A DNA stretch of 64,000 nucleotides, taken from NCBI GenBank assembly GCA_013365365.1, contig JABVXU010000238.1:1-64000 (forward strand), given 5' to 3'. Origin of the DNA: Cruorifilaria tuberocauda (lineage: Eukaryota > Nematoda > Chromadorea > Rhabditida > Onchocercidae). The notes under the pieces are model-generated. The model was not told the origin of the DNA. It saw only the letters and a list, made by a program, of their open reading frames with translations, and did not search any database. Position numbers and translations under genes: made by a program. Each line of letters begins with the position of its first letter. Position 1 is the first letter of the stretch. This document shows positions 33,101 through 45,700 of this stretch, one piece after another.

Positions 33101-34269
33101 TGTCGGATTTGCTGAACACATTCGCTGTTGGTGACCGTGTTGCTAAGAGCAAGAAATTGAGTGCTTTGGCTCCACTGCTCTTGATTTCGAAACCAGAAGT
33201 ACTTTCTTCATTAAATTCATCCGAAACACTAAAAATTTTAGAAAAATGGCAACCTGATCCATCTTTTCATGGTCTACAAGTGTCGCAAAATTCTCTCCAG
33301 GTTTGTCAATAAATTTTATTATATGGAAGTTCTCCATTTTCTAGTAAGTTTATATTTTCCTCTTTTTTGTAGGTATTACTATCATTGATTTTTATATATC
33401 ACTTTATTTTGTTCTTTTTTCCATAATCTTATTGTTAACAGATTCATATTTATAAGCTTATCGTGTAGAGGTGGAAATCAGATTTTAAGATATTTGGAAT
33501 GTTCTTAAGAGAAAAATGAATAATGAAATGTTGGAATTACTGAACTAGCATAGAATTTGGTAGTTTTTATCTTATGTTTATATTCCTAATAATTTCCTTT
33601 AATTCGTTAAGATAATTTGCGGTGTTTTGACGGCGTAAAATCGAATTACTGAACTGACTCTGTATTAAGTAGAAAAGTTTCTTGATACTTGTCAAAAATG
33701 ATAGTTAGGTTGTCTTATCAATTTTGAGAGGGAAATAATGTAACACTATCATTGGATAACTGGTAGTTATGCGTTATTTCATTATTTTCTTTACTACCCG
33801 CGCTATGAAATGTCTTGATGAAAAAGCAATTTGGATTTGTCGATAAACATGATTTTTTAGTATTTCACTTTGGCTAAATGGAACTAATTGTCTTGAGGTG
33901 AAGGAGAAAATTTTTTTGCTACATGTGGTTTTGGTCGATACTGTCCAATCCGGAAATGTGCTTGGAGTTTCACCTGCCTTTTATAGTTTGAGTTCAATTT
34001 CCAGTATCAATGATTTGCGAGATAATATGATGCATATATCTCGTTTTTGCATGAATTTTTCTAGAATTACTCGGGAAGAGTGCGCTACTGGACTTGCTGT
34101 GGTGCTGTGGAAAAGTGCTCTGTGTTATTCCGGAACAGCACAATTAACGATAAAAGGCGAATTTGTCCAAGATGCTGCGAAAAATGGTCCTGCTCAGTAC
34201 GAAGAAAGTTTCTCAAGTACGAAAATGACGCTAGTAACTAGTGACGACGTGCATTCCCAGTATTATTGA
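27102..34269 (+). CDS. glo-4: RCC1-repeat protein resembling GLO-4/RPGR, 1347 aa, 18 exons
   Basis: Exons: 27102-27222, 27530-27711, 27780-27980, 28054-28170, 28293-28475, 28591-28731, 28920-29071, 29196-29397, 29735-29919, 30066-30389, 30504-30573, 30857-31119, 31281-31508, 31725-32103, 32183-32369, 32460-32684, 32789-33300, 33898-34269. All junction phases agree. Residues 1-350 have beta-propeller character, 350-626 are helical, and 627-1053 contain RCC1 blades: VYAFGRNRFGQCGVGH, YAFTWGWSFHGQLGI, IYSCGNGTYGQLGSG, LYTWGKNLDMQLGHG and VYVWGRNYKGHLGI. As I recall, C. elegans GLO-4 is about 1390 aa with RCC1 repeats and promotes lysosome-related gut granule formation with the Rab GLO-1; the size agrees, but orthology was not tested. 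The last exon is the least certain: without the donor at 33300 the frame stops at 33312. The acceptors at 28590 and 30065 are weaker than the rest. Confidence 0.8.
33301..33897 (+). other. Last intron of the RCC1-repeat gene
   Basis: AT-rich sequence between CTCCAG|GTTTGT and TCTTGAG|GTGAAG. It is longer than the other introns of the gene, so the final exon could instead belong to something else. Nothing else is seen in it. Confidence 0.4.
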
Positions 34270-35032
34270 GTGATGCACTCTATGCAACGATTTAATGAAA
34301 ATTTGATGATAGACAATGCAGCGGTAAAAATGTTATGAGTGACGTAAAAATAGTAAAAAAAATTCAGCTGTAAATCATTGTATCAAATCATTCAAGTTTC
34401 ATTCATCTGTCTTTTCAATTCTTAAGATTTCGAACTAGTTTAAATAACTACCATAATAAGTTTCAGATAAATAAGCATGTACATATGCGAAGATTTATTT
34501 GAACTTATTTCTGTCTATTCCAATTGATTTGTATTTCCAGTATTTACCTTTGGATTAAGCGGTTAAATTCAAATCCGACTTTGGGGTATCAACAAAGTTT
34601 TATTGGGAAGGATTCATTGATCATTGATTGAAACAGTTGTGAAATATTTTTCTTCATTAATAATGAAATGCTTCATTTTAATCATTTTACGTGCTCGTGC
34701 AACTGTAATTGATGTGGAAGAAAGTTGGAGATTATATCATGAAGACTATTCATTCATAGGATTCTATCCTTATTCAAAAGCTTTGGAAATCTGAAGTTAT
34801 AGTTTTAAGTAGTTAAGATATTTCAAATAACAAAGAAATTAAAAATTTAAGAAATAACGAATCCAGTATTTCGTGAAATTCTGGCACGTTACAGCCACTG
34901 TTTATGACCGTAGTTTTTCACAAAGACTGGGGAACTAAAATTCTTCTGACTATAAAAACATCAAAAAAATTAATTTCTGAGTTCATAAGGAAACAAATTT
35001 TTTCTTAGTTACTTCGTTTTAGTTAATAACAC
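34270..35032. other. Intergenic, no gene seen
   Basis: AT-rich spacer following the RCC1-repeat gene. No ORF, RNA or repeat is supported here. Confidence 0.5.
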
Positions 35033-35877
35033 ATGCTTGGCACGCTCCTCGCAGCTTTATTAACTGTCAGTGTGAGATTCTCAGACAGTGGTAGGTTCTC
35101 AGTCTTATGCAGAATAATTTCAATTTTAAAATTTTTGGAAGATGTACTGGTTCTGAAGATGCTTAAAAACGATTTTATGATCCAAATTTTCCTTTCCATG
35201 CGAAGGGGTGTATTACCTGTAATGCAAATTGATAGTAAGTGACGTAGAGTTAAGACTAGAAGTCATACGGAATGATAAAAAGTGTGAAGTTGTACAAAGA
35301 CCTGTGGAAAAGCTTGTATTATATCAAAATTTAGATGTGGTGAAAGAAAATTTGTTAATACCGAAGATTACGAAACTCTTGCATTTTGTGTTAAGTGATA
35401 AGATTGATTACATCGTATTTGTTTTATGTTATGAAATTTGATCCTCGTTAACTTCTATTGCCTCTGCAAAAGTTGTAATTGTGCCCTGAATATGGCGTTT
35501 GTGTTTCATTTTCGGAAATTTATAGTAAATCTGTAGGGTATTAAAATTTTCATTTTCGTTCTGTTCATCAATCGTATGAAATAATAGTTTGTTACTGCGA
35601 AGCAGACTGTCATAAAAATTTCAAAACAGTAGAGAAAGTATTCCAGGATGTTCGATCGAAGTGTACTGACATAGATTTTTTCGTTTGGTTAATGACGGTA
35701 AGTACGCTGCAAAACCAGTCAAGAAAAAGATGCGGTCATTTATGTTCGAGAAATGATTTATATGTCACAGAAAGTTTGCAGTTTGTTTTGGCATTTGGTT
35801 ACGCATCCAAAAAAGAAATACATTTGAAAAAGTGCCTGATTCATGGATGCGGATTCGGCTATATTCAAACTGTCTGA
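35033..35877 (+). CDS. Probable small secreted cysteine-containing protein, 136 aa, four exons, unrecognised
   Basis: Exons: 35033-35090, 35248-35394, 35588-35697, 35782-35877. Phases close (1,1,0) and the frame ends at a TGA. The donors are G|GTAGGT, A|GTGATA and ACG|GTAAGT, and the acceptors GACGTAG, AATAATAG and TTTGCAG. The start MLGTLLAALLTVSVRFS looks like a signal peptide. The mature part is mixed-charge with seven cysteines: DKKCEV, CYCEADC, RSKCTD, KKCLIHGC. I do not recognise the family. The cysteine spacing recalls small secreted nematode proteins but matches no domain I can name. The first acceptor is not pyrimidine-rich. Alternatively the pieces are unspliced chance ORFs or a decayed gene: exon 1 runs on in frame to 35242 if not spliced. 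Confidence 0.4.
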
Positions 35878-37442
35878 CATTCCACAAGTCATAAACGTGA
35901 ATTTAGGCTGAATTATAAAAGTTTTGTCTTTTGTGGCTTATTTTCCTTTGTCGCTATAGATTGAAGTAGGGTAAACTGCTATCAAATTTTATTGATGTTC
36001 AACCATCATATTTCAGTTTCGTGGTTTCGTGGTTTAGCCCTGAAAAAAAGGTGCAGGACTGCAACTCAGATATGATTGATTTTTGATTTATGTATGTCCT
36101 GATCAAATTTGAAGGATATAATAATTCATTAAAGACTGCTCCATAATTCTAACAAAACTGCAAAATTGCAAATATTTTGTGATTGCCAAAAACCGAATTC
36201 CACGAGTACCATAAATGTAAAATTTTCTTTGCTATACATTATGGAGCATTCGTCAGCAGTATTTCATCAGCATCAAAATGACAATCATTTATTCAGAACA
36301 GAATGGGATTGTTGAAGAACAAGAAGTTAATGACAATGATAGAATAAAGTATGACAACATGATAACTTGTAAATTGTAACATTCCATAGAAAAAATTTTG
36401 TTGAAACGATTTGTTATGATTATTTATCAATATAAAGCTCAAAAAATTGAAGAAATTTATTGATCAGTAAAGCTAGGAGATCATTTGTTTGTTGAAGGCC
36501 GAATTTATATTACTATTGATACCGAACCATATCGGAGATTACTAGTGTAACGAACCATATTATTCCAATAAAAAAGAAACAATGATCTGATAAGACCGTA
36601 GATGAAAATTTTCTGACCAGTAAATTCCGAGCAAAAAAGACAAACTTGCGGTAAAAGCGGCCTGGAACCGTCATCTTTGATATAACTCATTATTTTATTG
36701 TTTTAAAATAATATATGTAAAGTTAAATCTTTTCAATACTAATGATTTATAATAACTTTTCTTAAACAATCAATATTTTTCTTGGTCATAATAAATGGAA
36801 GGAGTAACGGAGGAGCAAGAAAGTAGCGAAGTTGCTTGCTATTAAAGAGTCAATCAGATCACTGGAAGTAAATCGAATTCCGCTGTTTAATTGTTATTAA
36901 ACCAAGTATGAAATAAAAATTATTGAAGTCATACATCGAGAATAAACAAAAAACTGCGAAAAATTAATAGGATTACTGGATAGAACTGAATGATTAAACA
37001 TATTTTTTTTTAATATAAACAGTTTGTTTTATGACTAAATAAAGCAAAAAAATGGTATCAAAAAAATTGATGACTTATTGAAGTATGTAAGAAAAAAGTA
37101 AGATGAAGACGATTGGATGAAGGAGTAATTAAGGTAGTTGATCGATTAATGCCTGGGTTCATGCGTCCGGTTCTTTAAATGGTTATGAAGGGCAATCATG
37201 TTACATTGCTTAGTATTGTCCTTGCATTGCACCGTTTTTTAGCTCATTTTAACCAATTTTAGGCTTTAGCTTAGAAAAAGTCTGTAAGTATTTCATATCA
37301 GCAACTTTATGCTTTATGAATTTCAAATTTTGAAAAAATGTTGATGTCTGTGCTTCATTAACCGAGAGTTTAATCGGATGATGTAGATAAGTGATATATA
37401 ATCGTCGAAAACAATTTGAAAATTTTAAAATTTCAAATATAA
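35878..37442. other. Intergenic, no gene seen
   Basis: AT-rich, no supported ORF on either strand (36505-36690 on - is not convincing). A TATA-like GATATATAATC near 37390-37401 precedes the next ORF. Confidence 0.45.
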
Positions 37443-37673
37443 ATGAAACTGATTGTTGTACTTCTCACTGTTCTTTTTTTAAGCCTAACAGAAGCATATC
37501 TGAAAAGCAAGTTCTTTTTGCATAAACCTAACAGAGGCGAGCAAATTCAAATGCATCTAAAAAGAGGAACAAATAAAAATATTCAAACAGATGAGGAAAC
37601 TGATATGAAAGAAAAAATAAAACTTGGAAATAGTTTTTATACCACAAAAATTTATGAAATTTACATTAATTAG
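37443..37673 (+). CDS. Candidate small secreted peptide, 76 aa, single exon
   Basis: An ATG-started ORF with a textbook signal peptide (MKLIVVLLTVLFLSLTEAY), followed by a basic, cysteine-free mature part of about 57 residues that includes HKPNRGEQIQMHLKRG and a Thr/Glu/Lys-rich middle. A TATA-like sequence lies about 45 bases upstream. KR at about residue 40 could be a processing site, but there are no repeated peptide units as in an FLP or NLP precursor. It matches nothing I know. The hydrophobic start is the only strong evidence, and an ORF this short could be chance. Confidence 0.4.
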   Translation: MKLIVVLLTVLFLSLTEAYLKSKFFLHKPNRGEQIQMHLKRGTNKNIQTDEETDMKEKIKLGNSFYTTKIYEIYIN

Positions 37674-38020
37674 AAAATACATTAATTAGTTTGAGTATGA
37701 TCCAACTTGCACTCTTATCAATACTAAGGAATACAGGTAAGTCCTATTAACTTTCTGATCGGTGAATCCTGTCTGATTGATTATCAGAATCATTCATGCT
37801 CGTGTTAACATATTTACTTTTTCAAAAGAATCTAATCATTTATACCTTACTCTTCCAAACATTTTTGTATTAATATGTTGTCATTTTCTCTTTTCATTTT
37901 TTCATTGCTTCGCAAATACTTCATATAAAACTACGTTGTTCTGTTCATTTTTTAAGGATTTAATTTTCCGCATAATAAATACTTGTTATAGCATAATAAA
38001 TAGTTGTTATATCCAAGGAA
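37674..38020. other. Intergenic upstream of PNP
   Basis: Short AT- and T-rich spacer with an open frame at 37777-38046 that has no protein-like features; the real coding start of the next gene lies inside that frame's range in another frame. Confidence 0.45.
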
Positions 38021-39740
38021 ATGCCAACAACTGTGCAATTATTTGAGAATGGTAAGGTCATTAAGTAAGTTCTTCTACGTTATGTTTCAGGATTGCTTAT
38101 CCAGCCATTTCATGGAAGGTATATGTTTCTTAAATATGCAGTAGGCTTTTATTAATGTTTTGCAGCCCAAAAAGTTATGACGACCTGTCTGAAATAACAA
38201 AATCAATCCGGAGACAGATACAACTGAAAGAGGTACCAAAAATCGGCATCATATGCGGTTCCGGTTTAAGTGGCATTGCAGATTGTATTGAGCAAGCAGA
38301 AATATTATCTTACAATAAAATCCCTGGCTTCCCAACCACATGTGGTAAGTGATCATTTTTAAGTTAAACAATTTCAATCATATCTATCTAACATTGTTAT
38401 TAACATCTTCAAACATTTTTAAAACTTGCCTAAAGAATTCGTATATATGTTATTACAAGTAAAATTACCAGAAATTTGCAGTTATCGGCCACAAAAGTAA
38501 TTTAGTGTTCGGCTACATGAACGGAAAATATGTTATATGTATGCAGGGTAGGTTTCATCCGTATGAACATGGGATGGACCTGGCACTGGTTAGTCATATC
38601 TATTGTTGTTCAAAATGATAAATCCAGAACTGCAGTTTGAAATACGATTCAGTGTACCAGTTTTTTACCGATTAAAGTAATTACTAAGGAAATTAAAAAA
38701 AAAAACTGACAAAAGTAAATAAGAGGTACAATTGCTGACAATAAGTTCAAATATGTTATAAATAAATTGTAGTGTGCGATGCCAGTAAGAATATTACACT
38801 TACTGGGAGTGGAAACTCTACTTGTATCGAATACAGCTGGTGGGTTGAACTCTAATTTCAAAGTGGGTGATCTGATGATAATCAAGGATCATATATTTTT
38901 GCCAGGCTTAGCAGGGTTTTCACCTTTTGTTGGTCCACATGATCAACGGTTTGGTGAACGTTTTGTTTCTCTTCATGAAGCTTATGATCCAAAACTGAGG
39001 TTCTCATTTTCATTTTCAACTTTCACGTTTGAAGTAATAAAATTCCAAAACCGTACAGTGAGAGTGACCAATATAAAAAGAGTTTTTTTTTTCCTTTTTA
39101 AGAAAATTAGCCATGGAAGTAGCTAAACGACAAAAAATCCGAATTCATGAAGGTGTGTATGCAATGAATGGCGGTCCACAATTTGAATCGCCTGCTGAAA
39201 TACGAATGTTGAAGATTATAGGAACAGATGCTATTGGTAAATCTCTTCTATCTTTTCGTTTCATCGAATCGCAGAGTTTCTTAGAGCAGTAAATGGTTTC
39301 ATTTTATAATAAGTGCACTATATATTTTTATATAAGTGCATCATGTATTTCAGGCATGTCAACATGCCATGAAGTGGCAGTCGCATGTCAGATGGGAATG
39401 CGAGTTCTCGGCTGCTCACTTATTACTAATATGTTCGTTTATTGTTTGTTTATTATACCACATTATCATAAGTAGAAAGTTCCATTTCAATGAGTATTTT
39501 ATTCTGTTTATAGCTGAAATAAAAACTTCCTATCTGCTAAGAGTAATAGTTTTGAAACGAAGGTTTTCTTTTTGATTTGTGAGAAAGGGAATATTAAATG
39601 AATCAACTTTTTTTTGTTACAGATCAAATCTGAATGCCGAAAAACCAGTGATGGTAATGCATGAGGAGGTACTGAAAGTGGGACATGAAGCGCAGAAGAA
39701 GACCAGCAATTTTATCTACGAAATTGTCAGAAATTTATGA
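38021..39740 (+). CDS. Purine nucleoside phosphorylase, 295 aa, seven exons
   Basis: Exons: 38021-38064, 38166-38344, 38482-38588, 38773-38999, 39103-39236, 39354-39432, 39623-39740; phases agree throughout. The enzyme cleaves purine nucleosides with phosphate to base and ribose-1-phosphate in purine salvage. Against human PNP the offset is a steady 13-14 residues and the key residues are in place: Ser47 of the GSGLSG phosphate loop (human Ser33), R98 and H100 in QGRFHPYE (R84, H86), NTAGGLN (130-136), E214 in PQFESP (E201), MST at 232-234 (M219), N256 (N243) and H270 (H257). So the trimeric, 6-oxopurine-specific class is expected. The N terminus [11 protein letters not shown] is not conserved. 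Exon 1 is only 44 nt and was set by the donor AA|GTAAGT, which alone gives the right phase. The exon 5 acceptor is TTTTTAAG. The gene appears intact. Confidence 0.95.
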
Positions 39741-42704
39741 TTTTTTTCATGAAATCCATCAAGTTCCATAAAATAAGCTTATAAATTTAAGATAGAAAAC
39801 CTCTATTCTTTTAGCGCCTTCTTCCTATTTTGCATTATTTAGTAGAATCACTATTTGACTGAAACGATTTGACGGATTAGCCACTGAAAAAACCGAAAAA
39901 CATAGACAGATCCGTTTATTTCTTTAATCGAAAGTAACACGACAGATCCGCAAAATCATGTGTATTTTGTTTGAAAGTTTGAATTTTGGTTTGGATCCTT
40001 CAATGTTGTTTTGGAAGCACAAAATCAGACAAGAATGTGAAAAACAAGCTGATAAGCGTTCACGTTGAATAATCTGATCCGCTACATGTCCGAATAGTCA
40101 GATAGTGAGACTAATAAAAAATCAAGAACTTTTAATTTCTATTAGTACCATTTCAGTGATCAGAAAATAGACTAATGAGAATATTACTTCAGTGGAGCTT
40201 CTGATGTTTGCTGTGTAAGATTAATATTAGTGACTAACTTCTTGATCTGCATTATCTGTGGAGTGTTCTAATTCCCGTCTTTTTTTGTTGCCGTACTACT
40301 ATATTGAGTGAAGATAACAAGTGGATGTCATGATCTACAATTTGATGTCCATTTTAAGTCAATCTAGGTATTGAAAGCATTATAATATATTAAGAGAAAT
40401 TTATCCCTAAATAAATTATAGAACATTGTTGTCGTTCCAAAAATTCCACTGCTCAACAACAAATAATGAGTGATATAATCGTTTCATGTTGTAAATGCAC
40501 GTTCAGTTAATTCAATCAATTCCATCTAACAATCGGTGGGTCAGTAAAACGTGTGGGAAGGGATGAAATATTCTTCAATAGCTTAGATGTTGAAAAACAA
40601 TAAAAGAAATTTAGTAACCCTCAACAGCGATATGTTCAAGTGTGTGTGGCATGAGAGTAGTGATTAGTAGGACAACAAGCGTTATAACGGCGGCAGGATT
40701 AATACAGTTGGTTAGATCTGACAAGTTCCAGAAGATGTGTTAGCAGTGAGTGTGTTAGCAGTGCACAACTGCTCCAACTTGTCATACAACACCTACTTCC
40801 CGTCATATACTCTCAGCATCTTATCGAGTAAATCATTCATCCCATCTCCGCCTCTCGCATACCTTCTTCAACTTGCGTTATCGCAACTTTAGCGACTAAT
40901 TTCTGTTCTCCATACTCATTCCACATCATCGTTGGTTACTTCTCTCACGTATTGCTTTCTATTTTGGCTCAAAATTACTCATTTGCTTGAAATAACCCAT
41001 CAATCCTCTGTTTTCTCCATTCACTATGTATTTCTTGCATTTCCAAATCTAAATTATTACTAATCAACTCATTTCCTTTCCCATCACAACGATAATAGAT
41101 TGTTGCTCTTGTTTCGTTTTGATCTGAAAGCGATTCGAACACAATACTATGCTATTTCTTGAATGCCTGGTATATTCTCATATTTATCTTTCTTTCCAAT
41201 CCTTTCAATTTTATAAACTTTCAAGCAAAATATATTCTCTTAATTATGATCACATTATTACTTCTCAAATTTAGAATAGGCTGTAAAATAAATTAGTTTT
41301 TCACTTTTGTGATTTTCTTTGTTGTTTGCCCTTATTTAAAAATGAACGAGCCGTTAAGAATGTTTTCAAAAATTAAATTTAGATGAGAAATAAATGCTAC
41401 AGTCATCAAATCAAAATGCTGAAGCATTCAAATTTTTGGATTCCAGCAAAATTTAATGCTGGTAAATAGTAGAAGTGTTAGAAAAACACTTGCACTCTGA
41501 ATCTGGAAACTCTCGAGATAGAGGTGTCAAGTTCTTTTTTCATGTTCATTGTCTTTATTCGAGCTCACTGATTAGATCTAGAATTATTCATTTGCTCTTT
41601 TCATAAGATGCGGGAAAGAACCTCATAGATATTGAAATTGTTTTTTTTAATTTCAGAGCACAGTATTTTTATTTTGTATTGAAGGCTGTAGAATCGAACA
41701 ACGCATAAAAGTATTAACTGATTGAATAACCAATATGGCGGTTAAAATATGAGGTTTTTCATCATCTCTTTTTTTAACGACCAAATTTCACGTCCGATCT
41801 TAATTGCTAATTGATAATGTATTAACAGCGAAGCACTAATATGATGGCGTTAATTGCAAGCCATTACTTAATGATTCAATTTTAGTCGTAAGCGTTGTTG
41901 ACTTTTCCACTGTCACCACCAATTGTATTCTTTCACATTTTTTAACAGTTTTCCTCTGAGCTTTTGCAGCCGAACTGCATTCTCTCACACATATAGAGGC
42001 GAACAGTTGTTTATTCTGCTTCATATGTTCGATAAAATTTCTCGCTTGAAATGTATCAAGGCGATTTGATTATTAGCGTTAACTTCATGGACATTTTTAA
42101 TATAAAATCTTCCCACAACGCTCATGTTACATTTCTACCATGCGTGAATGCAGCAGCTTATTCTTTTGTGAGTTTTGTAAGATGTAGTAAATCTTTTTCT
42201 CAGGAAAAATTTAAACTTGTACGGTAAGTTTTAGGAAGTTTCATCTCCATTTAGAGTCAAATTAGTTTTTGTATATTTCACAAAATTTTTCTGAAATTGC
42301 TCAGATGGTATATTCGTGTTGTTAAATATACGGTTTTTTATTTTCATATATTATTTTCATTTCAAAATATTTCAGATAATAGTGTTAAAAGAATGCAATA
42401 GACTTGTTGACAAGAAGTGTGAAGTATGCTTTATTAAGTAATCTCGCTCATCACAACTTGCTCCTTATTTCATTGAATGATTTATGAATTTCAAAAAATA
42501 TCACCATCAAAAATATTTATCACAACACGTTAATTTCAAACAGTGAGTTAACTTTTATGTTATATCTGGAAAATTTTGTGTTTTATGGATTTGGTTGGAG
42601 CTGAAATTTATTCGCGTTAAATTACATAACGGTTAATTCATTGCTTTTTGATGATCGTGTTGATTTGATGACATAACATGCATTTTTGAGTGCAGTTGAC
42701 AACG
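39741..42704. other. Intergenic between PNP and the kinase gene
   Basis: About 3 kb of AT-rich sequence. No supported gene: the ORF at 41836-42024 (-, 62 codons) has an ATG but no recognisable features. Upstream non-coding exons or the promoter of the kinase gene probably lie here. I looked for Ig or Fn3 exons, as found upstream of many titin-family kinases, and saw none. Confidence 0.45.
42694..42695 (+). promoter_or_regulatory. Possible trans-splice acceptor of the kinase gene
   Basis: TTTTTGAGTGCAG ends at 42695, nine bases before the ATG at 42705, and no upstream coding exon with a matching donor was found. Likely a spliced-leader site or the acceptor of an untranslated exon. Confidence 0.4.
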
Positions 42705-45700
42705 ATGGTAATTTTCACAGCCTTACCATCTGGTATTGGTAGTGATGAAGGTCGTATACTGGTCGACGAATCGGATTATCAAGGAGGTTAATTTAGAAAA
42801 AGATCTTTCATTCGTTTTTCCTCCAACTCTTTTATTCGGGTATTCCTACGTAAAATAAAAATAGTATTCGTATAAATCATGCTGATTTGAACACAAAAGC
42901 ATTAATAAAGGCATATAATATAAAATTGATAGAAATCGTGAAAGTTTCATAAAGCTTATCGAGTTCCTTCTGATCATGTTACAGTGGATGATGAACAACT
43001 TCCATTTGAAACCAAGGATGTTGTACAAATACGAGCCAGTGAGAAATTCTCAAAATATTACGACTGCATGAACGAACTTGGAGAGTAATTTTTTTTCGAT
43101 ATATTTTAATATAAGACGGTAATAGTAAGTCGTTGACATGCTTAACTAATAAACCATGCTTTCATGAACAGAACTTCAGATGCATGAAAAACTTAGAAGA
43201 CCAAACGATTCCGAACAAACATTGAAACTTTTTCGATTAAGTGAGACGTCGCACCTTATCACACTTTATCAAAGAGAGCATTTGTTCAGGGGGAAATTTG
43301 GAAAAGTATATCGCTGCCGCGAAAAAGCAACAGGACTTGAGTTGGCAGCGAAACATATCAAAATAAAACGTGATGCGGATCGAGAAAAAGTGGAACGAGA
43401 GGTTTATCATAATTATCAGTGATGATTTTCGTTGTTTGTTTTTTTGGTTGGTGGTTTGATGAGTTGTATTTCTTTAAGCTTTCTCTTGTTTGTTGATTCA
43501 TAAAACAATTTAGGTAGCTATTATGACGAAGTTGAAACATCCCAGAATAGCGCAGATCTATGATGCTTTAGCTACACCTGACAATGATGTTGTACTGATT
43601 ATGGAAATGTAAGTTTGTCATTATTACTGTTCATCATTTTACTTCCTTCATTCTGATAAAAAGCCACACTAATTACAAATTTAGAGTGACTGGTGGTGAA
43701 CTATTTGATCGGGTTGTTGACGAGAACTACATTCTAACAGAGTTGGCCGTCGTAATGATTGTTTGTCAGCTATGTGAAGCAATTAGCTATATCCATAGCA
43801 AAAATATCGTTCATCTTGATATAAAGGTTATTCCTACGTTCCCTTAATTATCATTTGACTAGCGTCATTTAATTACAAATTACATTGTGCGAGATTCCAG
43901 ATCTCATCTACCATTTGAGATATTCAGCTAAGAATTTAACACTCGAAAACAATTGTACGAATGGAAGTTTATAACCATAACAGACCTGATATCGTGTTAT
44001 TGGCCATAATAAGTTCTACAAATAAAAAGTGTTGGATTCCTCATATTTCTTGTATATTTAATTAATGTTTATTTAATGTTTGTTATCTGTTAACGGCAAA
44101 TAATTTTAGCCGGAAAATATCATGTGTGTTTCACAAACGGGTAATCGTATAAAACTCATTGATTTTGGGCTTGCTCAATTTTATGACGGCTCTTCAAATT
44201 TATTGTTTATGGCTGGGACTCCAGAATTCGTCGCTCCGGAAGTGATTAAATTTGAACCGATTGATTTCTACACCGACATGTGGAGCATTGGCGTCATAAC
44301 ATATATTCTGTAAGACTAAAATGTTATTCTTCACAAATAGCATATGTGTTTGAACGCTGAAATCTCCATTACTGTACTTTTCTTTGTTAGAAAATCAGAG
44401 CACTTTAAATATTTTAAACCCAGGTGAGTCAGCATCTAGTTTTTTAACTGGAACGAAACAAAACATATTGTAGGTTATCAGGCATATCACCATTTTTGGG
44501 CGAAACTCTAGGTGATACTTATGTAGCTGTTGAAAAAGGAGAATGGGAATTCGATGATGAAGCGTTCGAGAGCATTTCTGATGCTGCCAAAGACTTCATA
44601 TCTAAGCTTCTTATAATGGACCAGAAGTTTGCTTTGGTTTTTATCCACTTCTTTTTAATTGTTAAATTCTATTTGGAAAAACATTTGTAATATTACTCAT
44701 TTATATTCGAATATAATAACAGGCAAAGGATGCTTCCGGAGGATTGCTTAAATCATCCATGGATTGTTGACAGCCGAACAAGAGTTGCAAATGATCTGAT
44801 ATTAAACCAACTGAACAGTGGTATTCCGCTATCGAAGGAGGGATTAAAATCATATCTCAGAAATGAACGCTTTAGAGTGAGCAACAATTATTTCTTATGA
44901 TTTATTCCCGGCAGACAATTTAAAAAAAAATATTGAAATGCAGTGTTTGTTATTGTCTGAAAGATGATACTTGCATGCTCCATTAGAAATAGAATTCTGT
45001 TGTCATGGAAGTAAAAACTAGATTTCCTTCATCATATTCTAAAAGTTATTCGAGTGAGCGCAGTTATCGTACCTTTAAATTTTCTCTCAATCACTACTTT
45101 AATAAAATACAATTTTTATTCTGCAATTTCATTCTATTCAACAATGAAGAAATTGGACAAATATGCTTCATTTTCTTTCTGTTTTTTGTTTGGCTGTTTA
45201 TCTCTATTTTGCATATTTTGAATACGATAATAAATACTGATGTCAGTCTTAACAAAATTTTCAGTTAATCCATTTGTTTCCTGTTGCTGCAATATTTTCA
45301 GAAAGCAACTTGGGCGTTGGTTTTTTTGATTCGATTCAAACGACAAACACTGATAAACTTCGGAAGACGAAAAATTTCTAATGCCGCTGCTGATGCTGCC
45401 GAAGTATATGACAGTCTTCCTGCTTCACTAGGAAAGATTCTGAAAAGCTGCACGGGATCGGAAGCGAGTGTTTCCGTGGTGACAGAACTGGCACAGGATA
45501 ATGAGCAAATGAAGAAGGTGTTAACTGACATTTCTGCTTTTGATATTTCCAGAATAGAGCCAGTAACTGCAACAAAACATCCAGAGGTAAACTTTCGATT
45601 TCTTCATGGAAATTTTTTTCAAGGTGGTTTATCCAGCAATTGATTAAAGAAATCATTTCAGGGTAAATTAAGCAGCGAGATTCCGAAGAAGAAAGCAAAA

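Noticed and set aside
33301..33312. Stop at 33312 as the end of the RCC1-repeat protein
   Set aside because: Possible, but splicing at 33300 to 33898 keeps the phase and gives a length nearer the GLO-4 size; kept as the alternative.
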